Under the pieces are notes generated by a model. That model was not told the origin of the DNA, ran no database searches, and saw only the letters and a list, made by a program, of their open reading frames with translations. A program made the translations under genes and the position numbers. Of a stretch of DNA of 34,484 bases, positions 15,527 to 24,776 are shown one piece after another. How positions within the stretch are numbered: the stretch's first letter is position 1; each line of letters starts with the position of its first letter. Source of the stretch: Defluviitaleaceae bacterium (GTDB lineage: Bacteria > Bacillota > Clostridia > Lachnospirales > WRAA01); contig WRAW01000021.1 of NCBI GenBank assembly GCA_009780015.1, positions 1 through 34,484 on the forward strand, read 5' to 3'.

Positions 15527-16631
15527 GTTCATCACCTTTGTTTGTCGTCATTGTCATTTGCAATCCGATCAGAACTTCTTCGCGCGTCGGGGCATATATA
15601 ACGGCTTCGCCCACTTGTTTTAGAAGTATCAGCCGGAGCTTGCCGCCTTTTACCTTCTTGTCGCTTAACATGAGGTCGTATATCTGTTCTGGAGAAAAGC
15701 CGCCGGCCGTCACGCCGGTTGGAAGCCCCAAGGTTTTAAGCAGTCCTATGGCGGAGCGTACTTCATCGTCCCCGATGTATCCAAAATGAGCCGAAAGCCT
15801 CAGCGCTGCCGACGTTCCGATAGACACGCATTCTCCGTGGCGCATATTGTAGCCCGAAAGACCTTCTATCGCGTGGCCGAATGTGTGGCCAAAGTTTAGA
15901 ATCTCCCTTACTCCCTTGCGCTCAAATTCATCCTGCGCGACTACCCCGGCCTTGATCTCGCACGACCATGTAACCAAGCGGTCGAGCGTGTCCAAGTCTT
16001 TCGCGCGGATACCGTCTAAATTCGAGCCGATCCATTCCAGGTACGATTCATCTTTTATCAGAGCGTGCTTCACGACCTCGGCCATGCCGCTTGCGAACTC
16101 GCGCGCCGGCAAGGTGCGCAGGGTCTCCACATTGCTGTATACCAACGCGGGGGCGGCGAACGCGCCTACGACATTTTTGTGTTCGCCAATGTCGATGCCT
16201 GTCTTGCCGCCGATGCTGCTGTCGCACATGGACAGCAAGGTCGTGGAAACTATAACATACGGTATGCCGCGCATGTATATAGCCGCCGCAAAACCCGCAA
16301 CATCGGAAACAACGCCGCCGCCGAGGATAATCATCAATGAGTCGCGCTGCATCCTGTTATCCATCAGAAAACTGCAGATGCTTTCGAGCGCGGGGAAACT
16401 CTTGGCCGCTTCTCCGGCGCCGATTATCATTTCTGCGTAGTACTCGGCATTTGGAGCGACGCGTTCGCGCACATCGGCCAGATACAGAGGAGCAACGCCG
16501 TCATCGCAGATTACCGCCGTCCGGCGTCCGGCAAGCCCTGCCTGTGAAAGCGCCTCCGCAAGCCCGTCAAATCCGCGTGTGACACAAACATTATATGTAT
16601 TTTCACCTGAAACTACATCAATAATTCTCAT
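15507..16631 (-). CDS. aroB: 3-dehydroquinate synthase
   Basis: A 374-residue NAD- and zinc-dependent enzyme of the shikimate pathway that cyclises DAHP to 3-dehydroquinate. NAD-binding IILGGGVVSDVAGF is near residue 101, with TTLLSMCDSSIGGKTGID about 130. Zinc ligands are E185 (MAEVVKHALI), H249 (NFGHTFGHAIE) and about H265 (NMRHGE). The length is normal. A weak GAGAG-type ribosome site precedes the ATG. It overlaps trpS by 20 bases, so tryptophan precursor synthesis and tryptophan charging are coupled here. The 117 bases upstream (16632-16748) show only a short CGGAA/TTCCG hairpin. Confidence 0.96.
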   Translation of the reverse strand: MRIIDVVSGENTYNVCVTRGFDGLAEALSQAGLAGRRTAVICDDGVAPLYLADVRERVAPNAEYYAEMIIGAGEAAKSFPALESICSFLMDNRMQRDSLMIILGGGVVSDVAGFAAAIYMRGIPYVIVSTTLLSMCDSSIGGKTGIDIGEHKNVVGAFAAPALVYSNVETLRTLPAREFASGMAEVVKHALIKDESYLEWIGSNLDGIRAKDLDTLDRLVTWSCEIKAGVVAQDEFERKGVREILNFGHTFGHAIEGLSGYNMRHGECVSIGTSAALRLSAHFGYIGDDEVRSAIGLLKTLGLPTGVTAGGFSPEQIYDLMLSDKKVKGGKLRLILLKQVGEAVIYAPTREEVLIGLQMTMTTNKGDEHGMGKQ

Positions 16632-16748
16632 TCGTTTCTCTCACATTTTCACAATATAAAAAAGAAGCCTTTCGGAATTTTTCCGGCCAATATATAGATC
16701 GAATTCCAGCGCACAACAACAACAAAACTATATTATGAGCGGAACAGC

Positions 16749-17426
16749 TTAATGCAATCTGTTGCTGTAATTGCCGGCGGCTATCGTCATCGCGTTGGCT
16801 TCCTGCGCAAACTGTTCACGGAAATTCAAGACCCTTGGCACGTAGTTCTGGGTCTCTTGGAACGGCGGTATGCCGCCGTGCCTGGTCACGGCTCCGGCTC
16901 CGGCGTTATAGGCGGCAAGCGCCAGCTCGTAGTCGCCGTCGAAACGGTCGAGCTGCCGCCGCAGATATCGTGTGCCCCCAAAAATATTCTGCGTAATGTC
17001 GAACGGCTCGGTTACGCCCAAAGAACGCGCCGTGGCCGGCATGAGCTGCATCAGCCCCATTGCCCCGGCTCTCGAAACGGCCGAGGGGTTGAAGTTGCTC
17101 TCCGTGCGGATTACCGCGCGTATCAGGTTCGGGTCTATGCCGTACTGCTGGGCGGCACGCAGGATTACGTCGTTAATCATTTGGCCGTGCTCGCCGCTGA
17201 CGTTCAGGTTGGCGAAGTTTTGCAAAGTCTGCTCAAAACTAAGCTGATTCGCGCCTTGCGCAGACTGAACGCCATCCTGAGGAGCCTCCCCGGCCGCTGC
17301 GCCGTCTCCCGCTCCCTCGGTCGGCAGCCGCCTCGCGCTCCGAGGATGATGCACAAGCGAGACGCCTATCGTCGACTGTATGTTATTCAATATTTCATTA
17401 AACAAACCCTGTACGCTGAGACCCAT
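16749..17426 (-). CDS. Lytic transglycosylase (SLT domain)
   Basis: A 225-residue protein that should cleave peptidoglycan glycan strands. The SLT domain spans about residues 78-200: the catalytic glutamate is E109 in [12 protein letters not shown], followed by [13 protein letters not shown] and the AYNAGAGAV motif. The N-terminal 75 residues are low complexity (Ala/Gly/Gln). No signal peptide or membrane segment is visible, as in some flagellum- or sporulation-linked transglycosylases that use other export routes. AGGAG precedes the ATG. Its place upstream of aroB-trpS-yvyF may hint at a link to flagellar assembly, but this is inference. Confidence 0.9.
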   Translation of the reverse strand: MGLSVQGLFNEILNNIQSTIGVSLVHHPRSARRLPTEGAGDGAAAGEAPQDGVQSAQGANQLSFEQTLQNFANLNVSGEHGQMINDVILRAAQQYGIDPNLIRAVIRTESNFNPSAVSRAGAMGLMQLMPATARSLGVTEPFDITQNIFGGTRYLRRQLDRFDGDYELALAAYNAGAGAVTRHGGIPPFQETQNYVPRVLNFREQFAQEANAMTIAAGNYSNRLH

Positions 17427-17540
17427 AATAATCTCCTATAGCAATCAAGTTACAATAATATTATAGCCTAAATCTCTTTTTGTCAATGCTTTCTTAATAT
17501 AGATAATAGCAACTGCGGAGGCTGCCACAACAACCGACTA

Positions 17541-17807
17541 CTAAAATAAATCTGAGTGAGTGCCTGTCCTTAAAAAAATAATATCATTACCATCAATTTT
17601 GTAAATCAACAGCCAATCACTTTGTATATGGCATTCTCTGCAACCAATATAATCGCCGATTAAATCATGATCCCTATTCTGTGGAGGTAAAGGAAGCTCA
17701 TTAACTAACTGTGCAATGATTTTATCAATTTTTCCAAGGTCAAGCCCTCTCCTTTGCGACAACTTATACTCTTTCTTAAATCTTGTCGAATATACCGGCG
17801 ACTTCAA
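17541..17807 (-). CDS. yafQ: YafQ-family mRNA interferase toxin
   Basis: An 88-residue RelE-superfamily ribosome-dependent RNase. All YafQ catalytic positions are visible: H47 (RDHDL), H60 (CRECHI), D64 (SDW) and H84 (RTGTHSDLF). The numbering offset from the E. coli protein is a constant three, so it is probably active. The start is TTG at 17807, which overlaps the antitoxin stop as TTGA with GAAGGA close ahead; no ATG alternative exists near the N-terminus. It is translated in coupling with the DinJ-like gene. It is more AT-rich than the neighbouring housekeeping genes, which fits horizontal gain. Confidence 0.92.
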   Translation of the reverse strand: MKSPVYSTRFKKEYKLSQRRGLDLGKIDKIIAQLVNELPLPPQNRDHDLIGDYIGCRECHIQSDWLLIYKIDGNDIIFLRTGTHSDLF

Positions 17808-18067
17808 TCTTCCTTCAACTCCCTAAGCAACTGGTCAAGGCTGTCGCATTTGTGGAGATTCAACCCCTGTTCAGCTTCTTTTATAGCGGCAATTGTTTCA
17901 TCGTTAGGTACGCGCAAATCAAGAGGGATTCCTCGATAACGGATAATTTGACGGAAAAACATATTGATTGCCTCTGTAGTTGAAATACCTAAGCCATCCA
18001 GAATTGTGTCAACTTGCTCTTTGATTTCCGGTTCGATCCGCGTGTGAATAGTTGATGTTTTTGGCAT
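17804..18067 (-). CDS. dinJ: RelB/DinJ-family antitoxin
   Basis: An 87-residue antitoxin. The N-terminal ribbon-helix-helix DNA-binding domain (STIHTRIEPEIKEQVDTILD, then GISTTEAINMFFRQII) is followed by the C-terminal toxin-binding tail (residues about 50-87). It should neutralise the YafQ toxin and repress the operon. It has AGGAGGTG before the ATG, and a promoter with an embedded inverted repeat lies directly upstream (18090-18118). It overlaps the toxin gene by four bases. Confidence 0.92.
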   Translation of the reverse strand: MPKTSTIHTRIEPEIKEQVDTILDGLGISTTEAINMFFRQIIRYRGIPLDLRVPNDETIAAIKEAEQGLNLHKCDSLDQLLRELKED

Positions 18068-18089
18068 AGCTGCACCTCCTTATGTCATA

Positions 18090-18118
18090 ATTGTATCACG
18101 TTATAGATACATTTGCAA
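18090..18118 (-). promoter_or_regulatory. Toxin-antitoxin promoter with embedded operator
   Basis: Minus strand: TTGCAA (18113-18118), 17 bases, TACAAT (18090-18095). TGTATC (18092-18097) and GATACA (18106-18111) form a perfect inverted repeat across the spacer and -10 box. This is the expected position for autorepression by the RHH antitoxin. Confidence 0.7.
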
Positions 18119-18158
18119 CACTCAAAGTAAATAATCGATCATGATGCTTTTGTCGCTC

Positions 18159-18371
18159 TTATGATTTTGTCCTGGGATTGTTCAATTTTATATTAACCAG
18201 CCCGGCGGCCTCCAATTCTCGCAGTTGCCGTTCTTTTTCAGCCTCGAGAAAGGCTTCATCAATCATAACGATATTGCAAGCGTCACATGTACCCAAGTGA
18301 TTTATCTCAAGTTTACCTAGAATGCATTTCCATTTCCTATTATAAATACAAAAATTGAACGCACACTTCAT
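18159..18371 (-). CDS. Small Cys-rich putative zinc-binding protein
   Basis: A 70-residue protein of unknown function. Five cysteines lie at positions 3, 8, 16, 29 and 32, in a pattern (MKC....C.......C, then CDAC) that suggests a small metal-binding knuckle. A charged helix rich in Glu/Arg (EAEKERQLRELEAAG) follows. AAAGGGTGATGAA precedes the ATG. I recognise the pattern as like short hypothetical proteins of Clostridia but cannot name a function. It is divergent from the RHH gene at 18499, with a perfect inverted repeat between them. Confidence 0.6.
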   Translation of the reverse strand: MKCAFNFCIYNRKWKCILGKLEINHLGTCDACNIVMIDEAFLEAEKERQLRELEAAGLVNIKLNNPRTKS

Positions 18372-18394
18372 TTCATCACCCTTTAAAAATTTAT

Positions 18395-18423
18395 TGCACT
18401 TATTTAGTAATATTTTAAGTGCA
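18395..18423. promoter_or_regulatory. Inverted repeat between divergent small genes
   Basis: TGCACTTA (18395-18402) and TAAGTGCA (18416-18423) are perfect inverted 8-mers with a 13-base spacer. It lies in the gap between the Cys-rich gene and the RHH gene and is a candidate operator for the RHH protein. The spacer starts TTTAGT, as in the repeat at 51-87. Confidence 0.45.
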
Positions 18424-18498
18424 TATATAACATTGTATCACAATAGCGGACTAAAATAAATAGAAAATTAGTGCTTGTGAGTGGGAGAGATTTTGATA

Positions 18499-18675
18499 AT
18501 GAGTAATCAAAAACATATTAGCATACGTATTGACGAAGATGCGCTTAATAAATTTCATTATGTCGCCAAGTATGATAATCGTTCCGTTAGCTGGCAAATT
18601 AAGCACCTAATACACCAATGTATTAGAGAATTTGAAAAAGAACACGGCAAAATTGATCTATCGGATATGGACTGA
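18499..18675 (+). CDS. Arc-type ribbon-helix-helix protein
   Basis: A 58-residue protein. KHISIRIDEDALNKFHYVAK (strand plus first helix) and NRSVSWQIKHLIHQCIREFE (second helix) match Arc-like RHH repressors, where SVS.QI..LI is the usual second-helix pattern. The ATG at 18499 is chosen because GGGAGAG stands nine bases before it; the GTG at 18481 precedes that site. The C-terminus is acidic. It is probably a transcription regulator or an orphan antitoxin; no partner toxin is adjacent. Confidence 0.7.
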   Translation: MSNQKHISIRIDEDALNKFHYVAKYDNRSVSWQIKHLIHQCIREFEKEHGKIDLSDMD

Positions 18676-18697
18676 TGTATTTTTGATATGCTATAAT
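18668..18697 (+). promoter_or_regulatory. Possible mutS2 promoter
   Basis: TGGACT (18668-18673), 18 bases, TATAAT (18692-18697), 40 bases before the mutS2 start. The -10 box is exact, but the -35 box is weak and lies in the end of the RHH gene. Confidence 0.5.
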
Positions 18698-18737
18698 CGT
18701 TAAATATATCACATCCGCAATTGCTAAGGAGAACTCA

Positions 18738-21131
18738 ATGAATATAAAATCACTGAAAACATTAGAATTTACGAAGATAACGCACATGCTTGCCGAGCGC
18801 GCGATATCACAGGCGGGTAAGCGTCTAGCTCTGGAGATTGCCCCGTCCGGGGATATACATCGTGTGACGCGCGCGCTAAAGGCCACAACCGAGTCGTCGG
18901 CTATAATCGTGAAGCGCGGGTCGCTGCCGCTTGGCGGAATAAAAGATATTTCGGGAAGCTTGTCGCGGGCGCGGCTTGCGGGGGCGCTTTCTGTGGAAGA
19001 GCTTCTGGCGGTGGCCGACTTCGCGTATGTAACGCGCAAGGCGGAATCGTACTTCAAGGAAAACTCGCGCGGGGCCGAACACGAGGAATTCCCCATTGTT
19101 GCGGATCTGTTCGGCGCGCTTGTTACAACAAACGATTTGGAAAGCGAGATCGGGCGCTGCGTTTCGCCGCCAAATCTTGTGAACGACGGGGCAAGCTCAC
19201 ATCTGGCCTCGATTCGCCGCCAGATAAAGTCGGCGGGTGACAAAATCCGCGAGAGTCTGAACAAGATAATCCATTCCGGCGACTATAAGAACATGCTGCA
19301 AGACAATGTTATCACAATACGCAACGACCGATTTGTCGTGCCAATCAAGCACGAGTACCGCGGCAACTTCCCCGGGATGATCCACGACCAGTCGTCCAGC
19401 GGCTCTACATTGTTTATAGAGCCGGCAAGCGCTGTGCAGATGAACAACAAGATCAAGGAATTGCTTGCCGACGAGAAGATCGAGATCAACAAGATTCTGA
19501 CGGAGCTTTCGGCGCTGGTTGCGTCTAAGGCCAATGTGCTGGCGGTCAATCAGGAGGCGTTGACGGAGCTTGACTTCATATTCGCCAAGGGGGAACTGTC
19601 GCTTGAGATGCGGGCAAGCGAACCTGTATTCAATACGCTTGGGGAGATCGATATCAAGAAGGGGCGCCACCCGCTTCTTCCGCGAGACAAGGTCGTCCCG
19701 ACCGATATATATCTGGGTAGGGATTTTACTACTTTGCTGATAACCGGACCTAACACCGGCGGTAAGACCGTGGCGCTCAAAACGCTTGGGCTGTTTACGC
19801 TGATGGGGCAGGCGGGGCTGCATATCCCTGCCTTTGACAATTCGAGCCTTGCGCTGTTCGACAACGTGTTCGCGGACATAGGAGACGAGCAGAGCATCGA
19901 GCAGAGTCTGAGTACGTTCTCGTCGCATATGACAAATATCGTGAATATACTTAAAGATGTGACCGACGACTCTCTGGTGCTTCTGGACGAACTCGGTGCC
20001 GGAACCGACCCCACCGAGGGCGCGGCCTTGGCCATCGCCATTATAGACAGGCTGACGAGCCGGGGCATACGCACGGCGGTTACGACGCATTACAGCGAAC
20101 TGAGGGTGTTCGCTTTACAGGAACAAGGCGTTCAAAACGCCTCGTGCGAATTCGACGTTGAGACTCTTCGTCCTACGTACAAGCTGCTTATCGGCATACC
20201 CGGCAAGAGCAACGCGTTTGCCATATCGTCAAAGCTTGGACTGCCCGAAGATATAATACAAGCGGCCAGGGAACGCATCAGCAGCACCGACATCAAGTTC
20301 GAGGATGTGCTGACCGATCTTGAAATCAGCCGCAAGACAATGCAGCTTGAAAAAGAGCGTGCCGAGGAATACCGCCAGGAGGCCCAGCGGCTTCGCGAGG
20401 ATGTCGAAGGCCAGAAAGTCAAGATTGCCGCTTCCCGCGACAAACAGTTACAGGCCGCGAAAGAGGAGGCCCGCGCGATTGTGGCGGCCGCCAAGGACGA
20501 GGCCGACGCCCTGATGAAGGAGCTCCGCAAGAGCCTGAGCCGCGCTACGTCATCGAACCAGATCGAAAGCGAATCTGCGCGCCAAAAGGTGGGCGATCTT
20601 CTGCGCCGGCATGACGACGCGCTCGAAGCCGGCCGCGCTCCGGACGTCGCGAAGGAGCCGCCGGCTTCGCTGCGTAAAGGCGACAGCGTGTTCATTCACA
20701 CGCTTTCGCAAAATGGAGTAGTATCCGAGCCGCCCGACTCAAACGGCGACGTCATGGTCGTGGCCGGGATTATGAAGATAAAGGTTCACATATCCAAGCT
20801 GTCGCTGAACGAGGAAGATACCGTAAAGGTTCGCCGGTCATCCGCGGTGTTCGCCGCGCCCGTCAAATCTACCAAGAGCCTGAGCATATCTCACGAAATA
20901 AATCTCCTGGGCTGCCTTGCCGACGAAGCCGTCGAAAAGGCCGACAAGTACCTGGACGACGCATATCTAAGCGGCCTCAGCCAAGCGCGCCTGATACACG
21001 GCAAGGGTACGGGAGCGTTGCGTACAGCCATCCACAACTATCTGCGCAGCCACCCGCTGGTCAAAAGTTTCCGTCTGGGCGGTTTAGGCGAAGGAGACGC
21101 CGGTGTTACAATAGTCGAGTTTAATAAATAA
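18738..21131 (+). CDS. mutS2: Endonuclease MutS2
   Basis: A 797-residue MutS-family ATPase without the mismatch-recognition domains. It has a clamp/lever region, then Walker A GPNTGGKT (337-344), Walker B SLVLLDELGAGTDPTEGAAL, a long coiled coil (about 510-620, rich in Glu/Lys/Ala), and a C-terminal Smr domain (about 720-797, with HGKGTGALR). Known roles are rescue of collided ribosomes in Firmicutes and suppression of recombination. Oddly, the Smr LDLR motif reads INLLG, lacking the acidic and basic residues linked to nuclease activity, so the Smr part may bind more than cut. AAGGAG precedes the ATG. Confidence 0.96.
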   Translation: MNIKSLKTLEFTKITHMLAERAISQAGKRLALEIAPSGDIHRVTRALKATTESSAIIVKRGSLPLGGIKDISGSLSRARLAGALSVEELLAVADFAYVTRKAESYFKENSRGAEHEEFPIVADLFGALVTTNDLESEIGRCVSPPNLVNDGASSHLASIRRQIKSAGDKIRESLNKIIHSGDYKNMLQDNVITIRNDRFVVPIKHEYRGNFPGMIHDQSSSGSTLFIEPASAVQMNNKIKELLADEKIEINKILTELSALVASKANVLAVNQEALTELDFIFAKGELSLEMRASEPVFNTLGEIDIKKGRHPLLPRDKVVPTDIYLGRDFTTLLITGPNTGGKTVALKTLGLFTLMGQAGLHIPAFDNSSLALFDNVFADIGDEQSIEQSLSTFSSHMTNIVNILKDVTDDSLVLLDELGAGTDPTEGAALAIAIIDRLTSRGIRTAVTTHYSELRVFALQEQGVQNASCEFDVETLRPTYKLLIGIPGKSNAFAISSKLGLPEDIIQAARERISSTDIKFEDVLTDLEISRKTMQLEKERAEEYRQEAQRLREDVEGQKVKIAASRDKQLQAAKEEARAIVAAAKDEADALMKELRKSLSRATSSNQIESESARQKVGDLLRRHDDALEAGRAPDVAKEPPASLRKGDSVFIHTLSQNGVVSEPPDSNGDVMVVAGIMKIKVHISKLSLNEEDTVKVRRSSAVFAAPVKSTKSLSISHEINLLGCLADEAVEKADKYLDDAYLSGLSQARLIHGKGTGALRTAIHNYLRSHPLVKSFRLGGLGEGDAGVTIVEFNK

Positions 21132-21139
21132 AAAAAAGT

Positions 21140-21168
21140 TGACTTGTAAACATTAATTTATTATAATC
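21140..21168 (+). promoter_or_regulatory. Sigma-A promoter of chemoreceptor 2
   Basis: TTGACT (21140-21145), 17 bases, TATAAT (21163-21168), starting nine bases after the mutS2 stop. Confidence 0.75.
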
Positions 21169-21221
21169 TTATTAAATCAAACTACCATAAAAAGTAAAAA
21201 GCTAATGAAGGGAGTAGTGTT

Positions 21222-23504
21222 TTGCCTTTGGCGAAACATGTGGACAGTATGCTTAAAAATATGAGGATCAAGGGGAAATTGTGGCTTGGGTTTGGCTTTC
21301 TTCTAGCGATAATGATATTTGTGACGGGCTATGCAATACTCAATATGAACAGAATAAGCGAAGACTATTTTTACGCGAATGATTTTCCGCAGGAAAGGTA
21401 TATAACTCTTAATTACATGACGGCCGAAATCTTAGAACTTAGGCGTCTTGTGACCTTGATGGCGTTTCACTCCGGCGATGCCGACATACTTGGCGGACTG
21501 CTGAATGACGTTCATCAGGTAAGAGCAAGGATATCCGCTTATTTTAGTGACTACAGGACCAGTCTTGAATCGGATCCTCAGCTTGAGGCCGATAGGCGGA
21601 ACTTTTTTCTGAGTACGGCAAACGGTTTGGATCAATTGTTAAACCGGTATATAAACGAGGTTGCGCTGGCTATGCACGAAAACGCCCTGGCCGGCGACAG
21701 GAACGGAAAGCTTCAAACTCTTGAGCGCGGCGCCGCTACATACGCGGAAATAGAAGCTCAGTTTGGTCTACTGGCGGACGGGGCGCATCAGACTATGGAC
21801 GCAGTTTTCGACAGAGTGAGCGCCCTGGTGAATTTTACTGCGATGACTCTGTTGATTTTATTCCTTGTCGGGCTGGTTGTAAGCGTAGTTGTTGCGTTGT
21901 TCATTTCCAGGACTGTGACAAAGCCTATCCAGGAAATAGTGAAAGTACTGGACGATGTGGCCGCCGGCAATTTCAACGTCAACATCCGTACGGAAAGCAA
22001 TGACGAAACAGGTATGCTGGCCAAGAGCGCCAAGAACCTGGTCAACACACTTACCACATTGATATACGACATGGAGCATATGTCCGAGGAACATGAAAAA
22101 GGTGATATTGACGTATTTATACAGGAAGATAAGTATGTGGGCGAGTTTAAAGTTGTGGCCGAACACATCAACTTTATGGTAAGCACTCATATCAAAACAA
22201 AGAGAAGAGCTGTAAACGCGTTTTCCGAATTGGCAAACGGTAACTTTGAGTTCCAGCTTGATAGGCTACCGGGCAAAAAAGTATTCATTAACGAAGCGCT
22301 TGAGAGCATGAGGTCGCACATCAAGAGTGTTGTTGATGGATTAAACATTATAATTAAGGCCGCCGCCGTTGACGGCGACCTGGCCGTAAGTATTGACGAG
22401 AGCAAGTATTCAGGCGGCTGGCGCGAGATAATGAAGGGTCTGAATTCAATCGCCAAAGCTGTGGACGATCCTGTTGTAGAAATAAGGGATGTCATGGAAA
22501 ACCTGTCGCGCGGCAATTTTGACAAGAAGGTTACCGGTAATTACACAGGAGACTTCCTGTCTTTGCGCGAGTCTGTCAATGGTACAATCGACAAATTATC
22601 CGGCTATATATCTGAAATTACCGACTCCTTGTCGCAGATGGCGAAAGGTGACTTTACCAACTCTGTCAATCGCGAATATGTGGGAAGTTTTGAAGCAATC
22701 AAGGATTCGATGAACAACATCAACAAGACTCTGAATAATACTATGCTCGAAATTTCGACCGCGGCCGAACAGGTTCTTTCCGGCGCAAAGCAGATATCCA
22801 GTAGCGCGATGGATCTGGCCAATGGGGCTCAAACGCAAGCCAGTTCCGTAGAAGAACTCGTCGCCTCAATGGACATGATTAACCATCAGACAAAGAAAAA
22901 CGCCGACAGCGCCGACGAAGCCAACGACCTATCCAGCAAGTCCACGGTCAACGCCAAAGAGGGCAATGACGCGATGAGGCAGATGCTCGACGCCATGACT
23001 CAGATCAAGGAATCTTCCAACAGTATTTCCAAGATCATTAAGGCCATACAGGATATCGCTTTCCAGACAAACCTGCTTGCTCTTAACGCCTCAGTCGAGG
23101 CTGCCAGAGCCGGCGAACACGGCAGGGGCTTCAGTGTTGTAGCCCAGGAAGTGCGCGCTCTCGCTAATAGAAGCCAGGAAGCGGCATCCGAAACCACAAG
23201 CCTTGTGGAAGACTCCATCTCAAGGGTGGAATCAGGCTCGTCAATTGCCGCCGTTACCGCGGAATCTCTTGACTCCATCGTTAAGAGTTCTAACGAAGTA
23301 CTTTCCATCGTTAACGCCATCTCCCAAGCCTCAAGGGATCAGGCGGAAGCGATAGACCAGGTAAGTATCGGACTCGGACAGATATCCGTGGTAGTACAGA
23401 GCAATTCCGCCGTGTCGGAAGAAGCTGCGGCCACAGCCGAAGAACTTAACTCCCAAGCCGTTATGCTTCGCGAGATGGTTTCTTACTTTAAGCTTCGCAG
23501 ATAG
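21222..23504 (+). CDS. Methyl-accepting chemotaxis protein (poly-HAMP chemoreceptor 2)
   Basis: A 760-residue membrane chemoreceptor starting at a TTG with GAAGGGAG ahead of it; the first ATG (21249) has no ribosome site. TM1 is about residues 20-43, a helical sensor domain lies outside, and TM2 is about 205-230. A HAMP and further HAMP-like modules follow (repeated GNF/GDF and Y.GDF or YVGSF motifs, about 230-510). The signalling domain has the standard tip [20 protein letters not shown]. It ends in SYFKLRR, similar to the ends of the other two receptors. It differs from receptor 1 by having the canonical QTN tip. Its own promoter and a strong terminator make it a single-gene unit. Confidence 0.94.
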   Translation: MPLAKHVDSMLKNMRIKGKLWLGFGFLLAIMIFVTGYAILNMNRISEDYFYANDFPQERYITLNYMTAEILELRRLVTLMAFHSGDADILGGLLNDVHQVRARISAYFSDYRTSLESDPQLEADRRNFFLSTANGLDQLLNRYINEVALAMHENALAGDRNGKLQTLERGAATYAEIEAQFGLLADGAHQTMDAVFDRVSALVNFTAMTLLILFLVGLVVSVVVALFISRTVTKPIQEIVKVLDDVAAGNFNVNIRTESNDETGMLAKSAKNLVNTLTTLIYDMEHMSEEHEKGDIDVFIQEDKYVGEFKVVAEHINFMVSTHIKTKRRAVNAFSELANGNFEFQLDRLPGKKVFINEALESMRSHIKSVVDGLNIIIKAAAVDGDLAVSIDESKYSGGWREIMKGLNSIAKAVDDPVVEIRDVMENLSRGNFDKKVTGNYTGDFLSLRESVNGTIDKLSGYISEITDSLSQMAKGDFTNSVNREYVGSFEAIKDSMNNINKTLNNTMLEISTAAEQVLSGAKQISSSAMDLANGAQTQASSVEELVASMDMINHQTKKNADSADEANDLSSKSTVNAKEGNDAMRQMLDAMTQIKESSNSISKIIKAIQDIAFQTNLLALNASVEAARAGEHGRGFSVVAQEVRALANRSQEAASETTSLVEDSISRVESGSSIAAVTAESLDSIVKSSNEVLSIVNAISQASRDQAEAIDQVSIGLGQISVVVQSNSAVSEEAAATAEELNSQAVMLREMVSYFKLRR

Positions 23505-23523
23505 ATAGACTGCTGAAATTTAA

Positions 23524-23572
23524 CGAATTTAAACACCCGCTTCGGATATTCCGAAGCGGGTGTTTAAATTCG
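23524..23572. terminator. Strong bidirectional terminator hairpin
   Basis: A perfect 22-bp stem (23524-23545 with 23551-23572) around the loop ATATT. The stem core CACCCGCTTCGG is flanked by AAA and TTT, the usual shape of a two-way terminator between converging genes. It serves chemoreceptor 2 and the broken parA-like gene. Confidence 0.9.
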
Positions 23573-23575
23573 TTT

Positions 23576-24617
23576 CTACAGGATACTAATCAAACCGTTG
23601 ACAATTTTGTCGCATTCACCTTTAAAATCAATTATTTTTTGTCGGTACGGTTCAGTATTTAAAGATTCTGCATTCAAAATTTTATTATCAAGTCCAACAA
23701 CAGGAATTTTATTATCTTCAGAAACTCTAAACTAGCTGATTATAGTCAGGTATGTTTGCAATTCTGTAAGGAGCAGAACCGTCAAACATCTTTTCAAACT
23801 CACTAGGCGCCAATGCCATACCAAAGCTGTTCAAATCAGTTGCCAGTTCGATAGCACATTTATTTATTTCAACCAAGCTATTTTCAAACCGTTTTGCGGA
23901 TTTTGTGTTTTTTTCATCTAATCTTGAATAAGGTCTATAGTTTTGGTAAACTATTCCTAGTAATTTAGGTAAGTTTTTAATTTTTCTATTAAAAATTTCA
24001 AAACCTGAAAGCTTACTGTTCCATCTCCTGAATATTTCATTTAAATTCATGAGAGCTTGGCGACTGAATAGTCCCGGATTCACAGGAATAATAAAGTAAT
24101 CGGAAAGCATTAAGAGCAATTGATTTGTCGCCGAAAGAGCAGGTGATAAGTCAATAATAATGCAGTCAACATTTTTATTTAGCTCCTATAATGCTTCATA
24201 AGTTGATTTGGGGATATGACCCATCCCAGGTACATTTGAGACGGATAACGAAACAGCATCATCCAACTCAGCAAATCTTATGAATCCTGGTAACAACCTT
24301 AAATTGTAAGACTTGTTAAATGTCTTTATTTCCGGCCGCCCAATACCCAATGTTGGAAGTATATATGGCGAAAAGTACTCATAAACATTGTTTTGTAAGA
24401 AAAAATCAGGATCATAGTTTAATTCTTGAATACGTTGTTGTGGTTCGCCATATAAAAATTTATCTTCAACGGTGACTTCAGTTAGATTGCATTGAGAATC
24501 TGCATCTATCATTAAAACACGCTTACCAACGCTACTTAATCCCCAAGCAACATTATACGCTAACGTAGTTTTCCCTACTCCACCTTTATGGTTAAAAAAG
24601 GTTATTATTTTTCCCAT
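23576..24617 (-). pseudogene. Broken ParA-like (Walker-type) ATPase gene
   Basis: Reads as one gene of about 346 codons with two lesions. It starts MGKIITFFNHKGGVGKTT (deviant Walker A) and RVLMIDADSQCNLTE, as in ParA/Soj. Codon 144 is TAG (after STYEAL), but the same frame goes on with VDCIIIDLSPALSATNQLLL (Walker B region) and PVNPG. After IPDYNQLV (near 23729) one extra T shifts the frame; removing it continues as RVSEDNKIPVVGLDNK to a stop at 23576. CAG to TAG is the simplest source of the stop. No parB or origin is adjacent, so it looks like a stray orphan parA. It is AT-rich against rpsI/rplM next door. A sequencing error at either site is possible. Confidence 0.85.
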
Positions 24618-24718
24618 ACACTACCCCTTTTCCCATTTTTCAAAAGTATTGATGCATATATCAATTATATTCCATACTCAAATTTTTGCCAACGGACGTT
24701 AGTTAGTTAATCAAGTAC

Positions 24719-24752
24719 AATAAAAACGCTGAACTGTAAACAATCCAGCGTT
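24719..24752 (-). terminator. Intrinsic terminator after rpsI
   Basis: Minus strand: AACGCTG, loop, CAGCGTT, then TTTTA; a perfect 7-bp stem about 25 bases after the rpsI stop. Confidence 0.8.
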
Positions 24753-24776
24753 CTAACTCTCAAAAATCGAGAATAA

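Noticed and set aside
17541-17807. Toxin gene as inactive because it starts with TTG
   Set aside because: All catalytic residues are kept and the TTGA overlap with the antitoxin stop is a usual coupling arrangement.
19620-19640. GAACCTGTATTCAATACGC inside mutS2, almost identical to the repeat ends
   Set aside because: It encodes the conserved EPVFNTLG stretch of MutS2 and has no second arm nearby, so it is best seen as chance.
24186-24188. TAG in the parA-like gene as a programmed readthrough or pyrrolysine codon
   Set aside because: A second lesion (one-base insertion near 23729) in the same gene makes simple decay the better reading.
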